The position numbers and the translations under genes were made by a program. Shown here piece after piece: positions 1 to 9,934 of a DNA stretch of 64,000 nucleotides (the first letter of the stretch is position 1; each line of letters starts with the position of its first letter). The DNA comes from Armillaria gallica (Eukaryota; Basidiomycota; Agaricomycetes; Agaricales; Physalacriaceae), in contig JBANDB010000001.1 in the NCBI GenBank assembly GCA_037576215.1, positions 3,534,001-3,598,000 of the forward strand. The letters run 5' to 3'. Under the pieces are notes generated by a model, which made no database searches, was not told where the DNA came from, and saw only the letters and a list, made by a program, of their open reading frames with translations.

Positions 1-1232
1 CCCAAATGTTACGACGAAATTTACTCCCTCCCTCCCTGTCAGAGCACATCAAAATCGAAGCTTGATCACGACCGCAAACATTCTACTTGCAAACCTATAG
101 CAGTGCATCAACAGCAGGACTCGCATCTTGATCGGCTAGACTATAGACCCAATTTTCCTACTTTGGCTGAGCAAGGTCAAATAAAATGCCAACTGCGTAA
201 TCGCCTCCGCGGCGGTCTCTCCACTATGACCAGCCTGCCTGAAAACTTTCCCTTCTGTCACGGCGTACGAAAACACGGGAAATCCAAATCTGAACCTGTG
301 TCAACGGATCTCTCTTTTGAGTACCAAGAGGTCTTCAATGTCTCCACTCATTGTGGATACGGATCGAAGTGGTCGGTTGTGGTATCTTTCTCGGATCCTC
401 GTGCGTCTGGGAGCCCTTTCTGCTGGAAGATACATTATCCAAAGAGCAGCAGGAACTCGAGTGCGTCTAGCTTCACTTGATTTATGGCTATGATCTCATA
501 GATCAACCAGCGAAAACCCCTGTACCCATTGCCCAAGTCAATGTCCACCAATCAGTCATACACGGAACCTCTTATGGACGCTTTATCCGGAAAGACCCCA
601 CTGTTATTCTTCAGGCTCTGTCCACGTCCTTAGAACTCGGTGTCCTGGTTACCATTTCCCAGCTGGCTCCATCCATACAGGATTCCGGTTCCGAGTCAAT
701 CACTGTCATATACACCGGAACGTCTACAAATGGCGAGCAAACCCTTCTGCGCTCGATCACTTGCCCGAGGAGATGAGGATTAGGTTCGTTTTGCACCATC
801 TAATATCCATTAGACGTGCTCAATCTATTTGATGTAGTCACCGGGCGTCTTTGCCTTAGATTCGGTCCTTCGCGCACAGTTTAACGATGTGGGCCTTCGC
901 TTCGCTCACCACGTCAATTTTCACGTATTATATAATGGCATTGCCATGCCTTGAAGAATATTCACGGACTTATATAACATTGAGATCCAGCATTTTATCT
1001 TCGTATATATAGCGCAGTTTGCCTCCATAGATAGATCATAACGATGTAACCACAAATTAATGGCGTTGAACATGAAACACCCAGCGTCTTTAAATAGGAT
1101 GAGTAGAGTATCCAACCATGCGGGCGATATGACTAAAGTGCCAACAAGCGCTACCAGGGGGATCGCATAGCCGTGGGTTCGAAGCCTCCAGTCAGCTGAA
1201 TGGGTCAGAAAGTCAGCTCGTGACATCCTTGC
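1..1232. other. No identified gene; two open frames of unknown nature
   Basis: Two plus-strand frames stay open for about 100-125 codons (about 103-480 and 477-776). Neither has a good ATG start and I recognise no domain in either. They could be exons of a gene entering from the left edge of the window. The rest, about 800-1232, lies downstream of SEC24 and shows nothing I can support. Confidence 0.3.
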
Positions 1233-4200
1233 TTAACATTTGCAACTCACCACATGGCTTATCTGTTTATGTACTACGGTGAGGACTGCATAAACGAGAA
1301 TCAGCATCCGATTCTGGATCACAGAAACATATCTCACAATCGACGTAAGACATCGTGCCGTTGTTTTGGTCCTCTATCAACATATCACTGAACTCGATTT
1401 CTGCCGCATCCATGTTCTGTCTTGCGACTAACATCTTCGGTGTGTACCCCCGCTTCAAACGGTTATGCGTGATAATGTTGCGCACTTGTGATGACAGTCG
1501 TGTCTGTAGGACAGGCAACCTCGGCTTCCAACGGACAGGTGAATATGTATATTTTCAGACCTGGAAGGCTACATACCATGTGAATATCCAAATTCATTAT
1601 ATCATCCACCGCGAAAAGATCTAAAAGTATCTGTGGAGACACACTGATGCCTATCCAAAATATTATGACCTCCATATTGTCTGCAGGATTGAGCATTATT
1701 AGATGCTTTATATCGAACAAGACCAAGGCCTACCTATTAGGTACAACCCATTCGGCTCCATACACATGTAGGTGTCTCGAGTGATAGACGGTATCGTGAT
1801 CTCCCCCGTAACAGGATCAGGTAAAGCAACTTCATGATCGAGGTCATGTAACGCAAGCAGTGACGGATAGACATGCTGAATGAGATATCGAACGCTTGCA
1901 GACATCAGTCGATGTGCATAATAATTCCGCACGTCCGAAGACACGGTTCCAGCTTTATGCGGTCCATTAGATTGCGTAGAATAGTTGGTTCAAAATGTAT
2001 ACCTTTGATGGGTTTCGACTTGAGTATCCCTAAAGTGTACATTGGCAACGATCTGAACGCTTCAGGTAATACTAACTAGGAAAGTATTCAGCTTTCTTCT
2101 GATCCTTCAAGTGTATCTGACACCCTTACCTGCGATGCGGCTGTTGCAGATGCGCATTTATTCCTATATCCAAGTAACAATGAAGAGCAGTTCTCTGTAA
2201 GGTCTTCTCGTATATGCGCCATATTCGACTTCTTGGTATGCATTATAGCTAGAAGATATTCATCGACAAACGAAGCACGAAATTTGTGCTTGAGCTTACC
2301 ATGCCGCATTAGATGGCATACCACAGTATCGTTGTCCGCGTACATGAAAACATTCCCGGCTAACTCCACTACCTGTAGTGCTAGATTGAGTACCCGAACA
2401 CGACGGTTACCTTCCACAGTCGTGTACAATACGGCGCATTGGAGATACATGTATTCCCGAGTGCTGAGGGACCCCGTGTGTTCCAAAATAACCGAGAATG
2501 CTTTGTCGGCATCAAGCACGCCAAACTCAAGATCCGTGGGGGATTGACGGTGAAAGTTGCCGTAATATTCGGACACCCTGACACCTAAAAAGATAATTGA
2601 CAAAGACCGAGAAAAATGATGAGGTAGCAAGTCACCTTTTGAACATCGTATTCGCACCATGCAGTTATAGCCAATCATGCGCCGCATAAGCCGTTGTAGC
2701 TGGGAACGTAAAACAATCCCGTCACGTATTGGATCGAAGCGGGGATAAAAGTATATGTCGCCGCCCGAGAGAGATGATACCGCGCCTAACTCAACAGTCA
2801 TCGAAAGGACAACAGCTGCACAAAGTAACATACCGATAGATCCAATGTCTATAAAGTTACTCATTCCCAGAAACATATTCACTCCAATGCCATCCTCAGC
2901 ACATTCTTCTCCCATCTGTGTCCATATGGGATCGCGTGGTTTGTAAAGTTTCTTTTCCTGAGCCGTATCGTACATATTGGACTCGTTGGGTTGTCCCTGT
3001 AAGGCGCCAGCACCTATAGAGGGTAAAACACTTTGAAAAAGCACGACTTGGCCTCCTCGTCCTACCTTGTGATGAGTTAAAACAGTGGACAATGCTGATA
3101 GGAGACATCTTACTAGAGCAGCCTGGCAGACACGAATAGCGGAGCCCAAAGCGGCCTCCGGGACATAACTGTCGGCAAATCGTGCCGGAAGGGCATCCAG
3201 AAAGTTTGTGATAATATCCCTAAGGAAGGATGAGGATATACACAGACGAGACGTATGTGGCATACGCACTTTCGCTCAGCTGGTGATACGAAGAGACCAT
3301 GGTGAAAGGGAATAAAGACTTCATCGATATCAGGCACAATGAACATGGACACTTGATCAGACTACTCGCGAATGAAAACGTATAAGCAGTTACAAGGACG
3401 ATGGGCGCACCATTAGGTCATAAAAGTGTATCCCTCTGTCAAAGGTGAAAATGGCAATTTGACTTTCTGGGGGAAAGCATGAATCCAGCGGCATCCCCTC
3501 TTCGTCGACGCCTCCGTAAAGAATCGTTGTTAGAGCACTGCAAGCTGTCTGTAGGAAACCAGACTGGACAGCTTCACTCGAAACGTCGAAAGCGAACACA
3601 TAATTTAGAGGCTGAGGCTGTCGTATCCCAGTCGGTGGAGGTTCCGTCGAGAAGTATGGGCGAGTCAGCCCCGCAGGAGGGTGTGAAGCCCAGTATTCAT
3701 CAGGAACAGCAAAGTCTACCGTACCCACTAGTAATTCTGGGCGTTGTAGTCGATCCATTCTGTTCCCATTTTCGTCCAGATTGCAGAAATACTCGGCGGA
3801 TACTGGTGGAGGTCAGCATAGCTCCGGTGCCGAGTTGGGGCAACGTACCTTCGGTTTCATGACCGCAAAGATTGCACTTCCACCTTCCTCCACTTGACGT
3901 CCACGAACACCACGGATTAATGTATGTTCTACATCTTTCACAGCGAGCGGGATTGGTCTCCACTAACGGTACGGGCTCCTCCTGGCTGTCGAGCTCGGCA
4001 AAGGGCTGGAAAACGGCAGCCAATGGAATGTTACAATCCGACGCTAGACGTGATGTATGAGGGAACGCCCAGGTTGACGCTCGTACAAATTTTGGCGATG
4101 AATTGCCTATTACAAGTGCTTTGTGTTCATCATATCCACGACAAAGCATGGAGAATACCTTGGTCAATTGCCCGGAAGTCCGTTGTCGATAATGGGGGCT

Positions 4201-4413
4201 GCTGTCCGGGCAGCGTCATGTAAGGCTGATTCTGCCATCTGTCCCGGTCCTTTTCGATGGCTTCGACGGGAGAGGGAACCTGGGAGGGCTCGATGCGAGG
4301 CCGTAGTCCTTTGGCAGCGTCAGTGACTCGAATAGGAAGTCTTGACAAGAGGCACCTTTGTATGAAAAGCCTGTAGTATGAGGAGGTTGCGGTATGTGAG
4401 AAGCGGGATACAT
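1233..4413 (-). CDS. SEC24: COPII coat subunit Sec24
   Basis: Sec24 is the cargo-binding subunit of the COPII coat. With Sec23 it coats vesicles leaving the endoplasmic reticulum. The frame starts at 4413 ([11 protein letters not shown]) and the protein is split by about ten short introns. In order I see the conserved TLPG and STTDF N-terminal block, the zinc finger ([12 protein letters not shown] then CNLCGHE), the trunk block beginning [14 protein letters not shown], the DIDEVF and [11 protein letters not shown] segments, the beta-sandwich segment [19 protein letters not shown], the helical [10 protein letters not shown] region, and the gelsolin-like tail ending [15 protein letters not shown] before a last short exon with stop at 1233. 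All blocks are present and in order, so the gene looks intact. Three internal introns (48, 48 and 51 nt) are multiples of three and contain no stop. The last exon (about 1233-1290) is the least certain part. Confidence 0.93.
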
Positions 4414-4739
4414 TGACGAGAGTAAATAATTAACTAATTAAATCACTATTCTTGCTCCCTTTGCCGGAAGCCTCCAGATTAAATATAAAAATAATATATT
4501 AATACATAACCAAAGAAGGTAAGATTTCAGTCTCGATTGTTCCTGTTTTGCCTTTCTTTGGTCATACGTCCTTAGTTACCCTTCAGTTTTGTCAGAAAAA
4601 TAACGAAGTAATTCCAAGAGAGTCGATGAGCATTATTTTACCTTTTCTAAATGAGAAATTAATGTTCAAAGTGTGAAAATAGGATTCCCGCTCCTTTCAT
4701 GCTTTTCTACCGCGACCTTTTGTCTTTCTTCTTCACTAA

Positions 4740-6341
4740 ATGTCTTCTGTGACAAATAATACGCTCGCTCAAACCCCCCCTATATATCGCCATTCTTCCG
4801 CCATCAGCTCTGGGTCGGACAAACTGGTCGATCTCCTCGAACAGGAAATAGCGAAGGCTACCACCCATCTACATAGCCTATACTTGAGGATACAAGCTGA
4901 GATCCCCCAACTACGCGACGCGGCAGAATCTGCTGTGAAGGAGAGGGATGCCGCACGTTCCTATGCCTTTGAAACGGAACGGCTGCTCCAGGAGAAGTCG
5001 GCAGAGCTCCAGCGGACCTTGGGGGAACACTCTGACTTTCGTTGCATGGTAGACGTTATCAACAAACGATCAGCTGCACGTATGAAAGAACTGGAAGCGG
5101 CGTTATCCCGCTCAGACTCTGAAAGGATCAAGGAGCGCGACATTGCTGCTGCCGCTCAAGCTGAGCTCAATGAGCTCAATGATAGCTTGGCGGAGATCAA
5201 GCGGCAGCACGAAGACGAGCGCGATTCTTCGCGAAAGGACGCGGAAAACACGCGAACAGGATTGTCTGCTCGCATCCAACAACTTGAGGCGCACCTAGCA
5301 TCGATGACCGCTGACCGCGCCACGGCTCTCTCCTCTGCGGCCTTGACCCAGTCTGACTTGGAGAAAGCTCGGACCGAAGCCAGTCATGTCCAGGGCGAGT
5401 TGAGCGCCATAAGGTCGTCTCTAAGCCAGTTGGGGCTAGAGTTCACCGCCGATGGCCAGACTTTTACAGTAACCGACCCCATTTCGCGTCAGATATCAGG
5501 TCTTGTTGATGAGCGTCAGAAAGCCAATGCCCTTTCGCAGACACTGGCATCTCTTCACCCACATGCCGGAGCCGATTGTTCCAACGCTTCCCTTGTCCCC
5601 GAAGTCTTATCTCCATTTAGTCTTCCCGTCTTTATCACTGCCGTAAAGGACTGGCTCACCGATGCCTTGGCCACAGGGCACGGCTGGGAGTCGCTCTACC
5701 GCCAAAAGGAACAAGAGGCAAACGCCCTCTCGGAGCAGCTCGTCCAGACTCGCTCGTCTGTCGAGGAAGCTAAATCAGAAGCGCACACTTCTGCAGTGGC
5801 TGCCGCCAAAGCCGAGCAAGGTGTGGAGGATCTCAAGGCTTCATTGCATCCGGCCGGCCTGGCAATAGGTGTCAAGGATGGAAAGAATCGTGTTATTTTC
5901 AACAAAGAGCTCATCGGGTGCATTAACGACATGCGCCCCACGGTTGCGCAATTGAGGGAGATTTCAGACTATCTGCTCAGGATCCATCCTACTTGTGGCA
6001 TCGAGGGAGTACTAAAGGTCCAAGAGCCCAAACCCTCATCACCTCATCATCTGCTCATATCGACCCGGAAATGGCTGACGGTGGCTCAAGGCATCGGCAG
6101 TATTTTCAAGGGGATGTTTGAAGTTGCCGGCGGACAAATAGATATGCTGCAGAATCAGGTGAACGAGAAGGACAAGGAAACGAAGAAGGTGGAAGAGCGA
6201 CTCATGAAGAGAAACAAGGAGATTGAGGGACTTCGTAAACGATTGCATCAGTTAGCTGGTACGAGGCTCTTCACAATCGATGAATCGCTTACAACGCCAT
6301 CTTACAACGCCATCTTCGACGGCACAGCGCCAGGCAACTGA
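4740..6341 (+). CDS. Long coiled-coil protein, truncated by a 13-bp tandem duplication
   Basis: The 533-residue frame opens at an ATG behind a pyrimidine-rich leader. Residues about 30-240 and 330-380 and the stretch before residue 510 are rich in Ala, Glu, Lys, Arg, Leu and Gln with heptad-like spacing, as in a coiled-coil scaffold or tether. I recognise no family. The end of the frame is abnormal. A perfect 13-bp direct duplication at 6288-6313 shifts the frame after residues SLTTPS, adding about 12 novel residues before a stop at 6341. Without the second copy the frame would run on from SLTTPSSTAQRQATD through a Ser/Thr/Pro-rich tail to about 6508, then over one or two introns to a stop near 6632 or 6714. 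The present copy therefore probably encodes a protein lacking its native C-terminal tail, unless the duplication is an assembly error. Confidence 0.75.
   Translation: MSSVTNNTLAQTPPIYRHSSAISSGSDKLVDLLEQEIAKATTHLHSLYLRIQAEIPQLRDAAESAVKERDAARSYAFETERLLQEKSAELQRTLGEHSDFRCMVDVINKRSAARMKELEAALSRSDSERIKERDIAAAAQAELNELNDSLAEIKRQHEDERDSSRKDAENTRTGLSARIQQLEAHLASMTADRATALSSAALTQSDLEKARTEASHVQGELSAIRSSLSQLGLEFTADGQTFTVTDPISRQISGLVDERQKANALSQTLASLHPHAGADCSNASLVPEVLSPFSLPVFITAVKDWLTDALATGHGWESLYRQKEQEANALSEQLVQTRSSVEEAKSEAHTSAVAAAKAEQGVEDLKASLHPAGLAIGVKDGKNRVIFNKELIGCINDMRPTVAQLREISDYLLRIHPTCGIEGVLKVQEPKPSSPHHLLISTRKWLTVAQGIGSIFKGMFEVAGGQIDMLQNQVNEKDKETKKVEERLMKRNKEIEGLRKRLHQLAGTRLFTIDESLTTPSYNAIFDGTAPGN
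6288..6313. repeat. Exact 13-bp tandem duplication inside a coding exon
   Basis: The unit CTTACAACGCCAT occurs twice with no gap, at 6288-6300 and 6301-6313. Thirteen is not a multiple of three, so the second copy shifts the reading frame of the coiled-coil gene. The copies are identical, which points to a recent event or an assembly artefact. Confidence 0.95.
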
Positions 6342-6887
6342 CACCGTGAAACCCGGTCCTTCAAGCGGATCATCGTCAACACTAGCGCCCAATAAAACAC
6401 AGGCTAATCCTATGGCCACGCGCAGACCGTGTCCCCTCAGACCAACGCAGGCATCCCAAGCTCCCGTCGCGAAATCGTACCCCTTCTCCAATCTAGGTAC
6501 TGAATTGTTATGTGGTCCCTTCATTGTCTCACCTATCTTTTTTTAGTATCCCGAAAGCGTCCCCTTCCATCGGAAGCCGAGCAGGCGCTGGAGATGCCAA
6601 GAAGGCGAGAATACAGGCTGCACCGTTTATGAGGAAGAAATCTGTGGATAGGTAATCCTTGTTTGTGGATGGTGCATGATTCAACACTCATAATCTTTTC
6701 TTAGCTCACATTGACAAACACCGGACAGCACAACTTTCCGAAGGATCATCAACCTTCTGGATTGCAATAGACGCCCATCTTTTCGCTCTCGATATCTACT
6801 TGCGGCTTCATATGGCCCGTGCTATGAATTTATGATCTTGTATGAGCCTACTTTATTATCTCTGTATTATATATTTTACAATTCATC

Positions 6888-7521
6888 TATCTCTACGCAA
6901 TCCCTTCGCTCGACAATCGCGAAAGATAATTTCTGGCGCTTGTGAGTACACGCTGTCCACTTTAGTGTTTTAGGTAAGTACTTGCCGTTTGAAAGTAACT
7001 TCTTGCCTAGACTGAGACCGCGACTCACTCAACTTACACATTACTCGCACATTTACTCGTGATTCCGACTCGTGTCTGCTGTTGGATGGGACGCACGTGC
7101 CACATGATCACAACCCTATTATAAGGTTTACCATCTCTTTTCCCGGAACAAAAGTGAGTACAGCGCCAGTTCACAGTCTTCAATACTATCGACATAACGT
7201 CCCTCTTAGCACACTTGGAGATGCGGGTAATACGTTTAACCTATTCAATTCTGTCAGTGCTTCTATTGTCCACGGAAGCCACTTCGCTTGACGTGCAATA
7301 GAGTCAGTGCCAGGCTCTCCTTCTCAACGAATTTAGCACATTCGACAATAGCTACTTCAAGGGAATATTGTCTTGGTTCAAAGCTGCTGCTTCTGCCTTA
7401 GCCTGGGAGAAATACCGTGTCTAATAATACTCAACAAATAGTCTCCATTCGCCTGAAGATGATGAATTCGATCGGTGTAAGTTTGATGCACGAAGACATA
7501 ATAACGGAGTTGTGAATCTAA
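6888..7521 (+). pseudogene. Carboxylesterase relic (3' third, with fossil introns)
   Basis: This stretch aligns by eye with the last third of the esterase gene at 22888-25170, in the opposite orientation and about 15 kb away. Shared landmarks in order are ATTTCTGGYGCTTGTG (near 6931), the 5' splice site GTGAGTACAG (near 7153), GGNAATRC in the GNAGNTF-like block (near 7220), TGGGAGAAATA (near 7408), CTAATAATACTC (near 7420), ATCGATCGGTG (near 7468) and the terminal CGGAGTTG and ATCTAAA. Intron positions and even intron sequence are shared. The segment that carries the catalytic histidine in the intact copies (GAMHTSD) is deleted near 7120, and frames are broken in several places. No N-terminal part is visible. 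It is a dead fragment of a paralogue. Confidence 0.85.
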
Positions 7522-8282
7522 AGGAGATTTTTCCTGACTCTGATTGAAGTCTCACAACAGGTAAAAGAAGTTCGCATCACGCCTGTGCGTCAATACAATC
7601 AAGAAAAAAGAGACGGCGTTTCAAACTCCTTGAGAGCTAGCCCTGGTGTCAAACGCGACAAATGCAATTGAATTTCGATTTTCCCCCGCTCATATGTGAG
7701 TTTGTGTATACATTTCACAACAAATGACATCTAAAAGAGTAGGATAGAACTATTGATGATGAAGGACCGACAGAGCGAAAACCGCTGGCACAGTGATAAT
7801 GCCTACAACATAGTAGTGCGCAGCAGACCGACTATTACAACTACAATCGCCCCTTGACGACGAGCAGTCGACGACCGGCATCCAGGAAGGGCAGCAGATG
7901 ACGCAATCAAAAAGGGCAAACAATTAAAATCGATATCAAGTTGATCGCGATCAAGCCTCCGCGATCTGTGCTACTGACTACTCTGTGCGGTGCTGTATTC
8001 ATTACATGTTAACCACAGGAACGCCGAGATGGATACCTTCTTTCTTAGCTTTAAAGGACAGCTGGCATTGAATCGCCGTGATTTCTGGCGCCACGGCAAA
8101 ACATAACACATCGACCTGTCTTCATGACCCCTAAGAGCTAGGCCAAGAAAGGCTGGACCAACTTGATATCTTGTTTACCTGTACTTCTCGTCTTGGCTTT
8201 CGTCTTTTCTTCCCGCCAAGTACTAATTCGACCTCGCCTATCGGCTTGACTCTCTTTTCATTTTCCTTCACGTTCTTCTCTA
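7522..8282. other. Intergenic, nothing recognised
   Basis: No long open frame or known motif is visible here. The 3' half is presumably the promoter and leader of the glycosidase gene that starts at 8283. Confidence 0.5.
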
Positions 8283-9934
8283 ATGAGGACTGGTCTCTGG
8301 CTCATTGGTCTAGCGTTTTCATTTCGCTGTACGGTAGGCAATACCAGTTCCTCATGCCGGATCGTACTCTGATTTACCTCTCAGCTTAGCAACCCTCTGT
8401 CCTTGGACCCCGGATGGAATGTATCCGCTGTCGAATCCCAAGTCGGACCCCTTCCTAGTCATTGTTGGGAGTTTGGTACTGCCGCAGAGGCCCTACTCGA
8501 GCTCTATTCGCCCATGCTATCTGTCTTTGGCCCCAACCCTTTCCCAGCTCCGGCACCAGACCCTCAACAAGTCAAGGCTCTCGCGTACGCGCAGAGTAAA
8601 ATTGTGCTGGGCACGGGAGCCAATGTGCTGGGCGATGGCAGCGGAGCGGTGGGCGATCCAGCTAGCTTAGGCGTGTATGCATGGTTGCTCGGTAAGACGA
8701 ACGACACCTATAAGCAGGCTGCGGTGGAACAGATTCAATACCTGCTGGAACAGGCGCCGAGGTACCAAAACGAATCGGGCGCCATCAGCCAGAGAGTTGA
8801 TGTCGCGGAGTTGTGGCACGTCTTTTTAACCTCGCCTTTATTCTTTTGACTCATTTTCTATCGTAGGACCGACTTCATGTATATGGCTCCACCCTTCATA
8901 GCATATTTCGCCGCAGATACCTCGAATGAGACTTTGCTTGAGGAATCCTACAAGCAGTGCGCCTATTATCGCGAGATCTTGCAATCCCAGTTCATCAAGA
9001 ATGAGTCGTACTACGGCGCATGGTCGCATATCGTTGGCCCTCAGTCGAGCGATCCTGGTTTGTGGAGTACAGGGAATGGATGGGCGGCTGGTAAGTCGTT
9101 TTATATTGCCTTCATCTCGTGTGGATTCAATCTATTTCTTTCCCCCTCTTTTTATTCGCAAACATTTACTTATTATTACTATCTTAGCTGGCATGACTCG
9201 TGTTCTTGCTGTGATCATGAAATCATTTGTCGGATCCCTAAATCCTTGGCGTCATCTTGCTATCGACGACCTTACGTACTGGATTCGTGAGATTATCGAA
9301 TCTGCGGTCGCGCTCACGCCTACAAGCACGCCTCTGCTTCACAACTACCTCGATGATAACGACTGGTTTCCCTGAGATATCCGGCTCCTGCATGCTCGCA
9401 TCAGTAGTATATCGCATGGCGGTTCTAAGACCTGACGTCTTTGTGGAATTTATTCCGTGGGCGGATAACATCAGGACCGAACTGGGATCGGGCGAACATA
9501 TCACGTCAACGGGCATCGTTTCGCCAGCCATCAATCCATTAGATTGGGGCGATTGGAGCCCTTATGTTACAGGGAGCCCAGAGGGGCAGGCCATGGTGAT
9601 CTTGATGTATACCGGGTGGCGGGACTGTGTTTACGCGATGGTATGTGCTACATCCTCAGTGCCGGACAAAAGGGAATGTAAAAGCACAGGAGAGAAAGAC
9701 GTTGACTGTCTTTCTTCTCATCGTCATACATCCATCTACTACTGTTATTCTCAGCGTTTCAACATGTATAATACTATCACTCACTCATCGTTGCCTGTAT
9801 CTTTCTACGCACACTTCGTAACATACTTATCTTTATTGTCTATATGTTTCTATATGCCCTTTTTCTTGACCCATTTACGCCCAGCCTATTAGATATGTCG
9901 GCTGCGCCGTACCAAAGAGAACTCACGCGTCTAG
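8283..9934 (+). CDS. Secreted six-hairpin glycosidase (GH88/GH105-like), frameshifted
   Basis: The protein resembles fungal six-hairpin glycosidases related to unsaturated rhamnogalacturonyl and glucuronyl hydrolases, which trim pectin-type oligosaccharides outside the cell. A short first exon (8283-8333) encodes the hydrophobic leader MRTGLWLIGLAFSF and splices in phase to 8385. Conserved blocks follow: CWEFGTAAEALLE, DGSGAVGDPASLGVYAWL, GAISQR, DFMYMAPPFIAYFA, DPGLWSTGNGWAA (split by the intron from about 9091), AGMTRVLA, LLHNYLDD, then EISGSCMLASVVYRMAV and NPLDWGDWSPYVTGSPEGQ. Between the last LDDNDWF and EISGS the frame shifts by one base at about 9370, where a run of three C occurs and two would keep the frame. 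No plausible intron repairs this. The copy is therefore a young pseudogene or carries a sequence error. The splice near 8812 may use GC rather than GT. The 3' end after 9640 is uncertain. Confidence 0.72.

Noticed and set aside
2088..3269. A continuous 393-codon minus-strand frame read as one single-exon protein.
   Set aside because: Comparison with conserved Sec24 blocks shows three inserted in-frame segments with GT...AG edges, so it is four exons of SEC24.
8812..8868. A second frameshift in the glycosidase between ELW and DFMYM.
   Set aside because: Either a GC donor (TG|GCACGT) or a GT donor three bases upstream joins the exons in phase to TDFMYM, so no shift is required.
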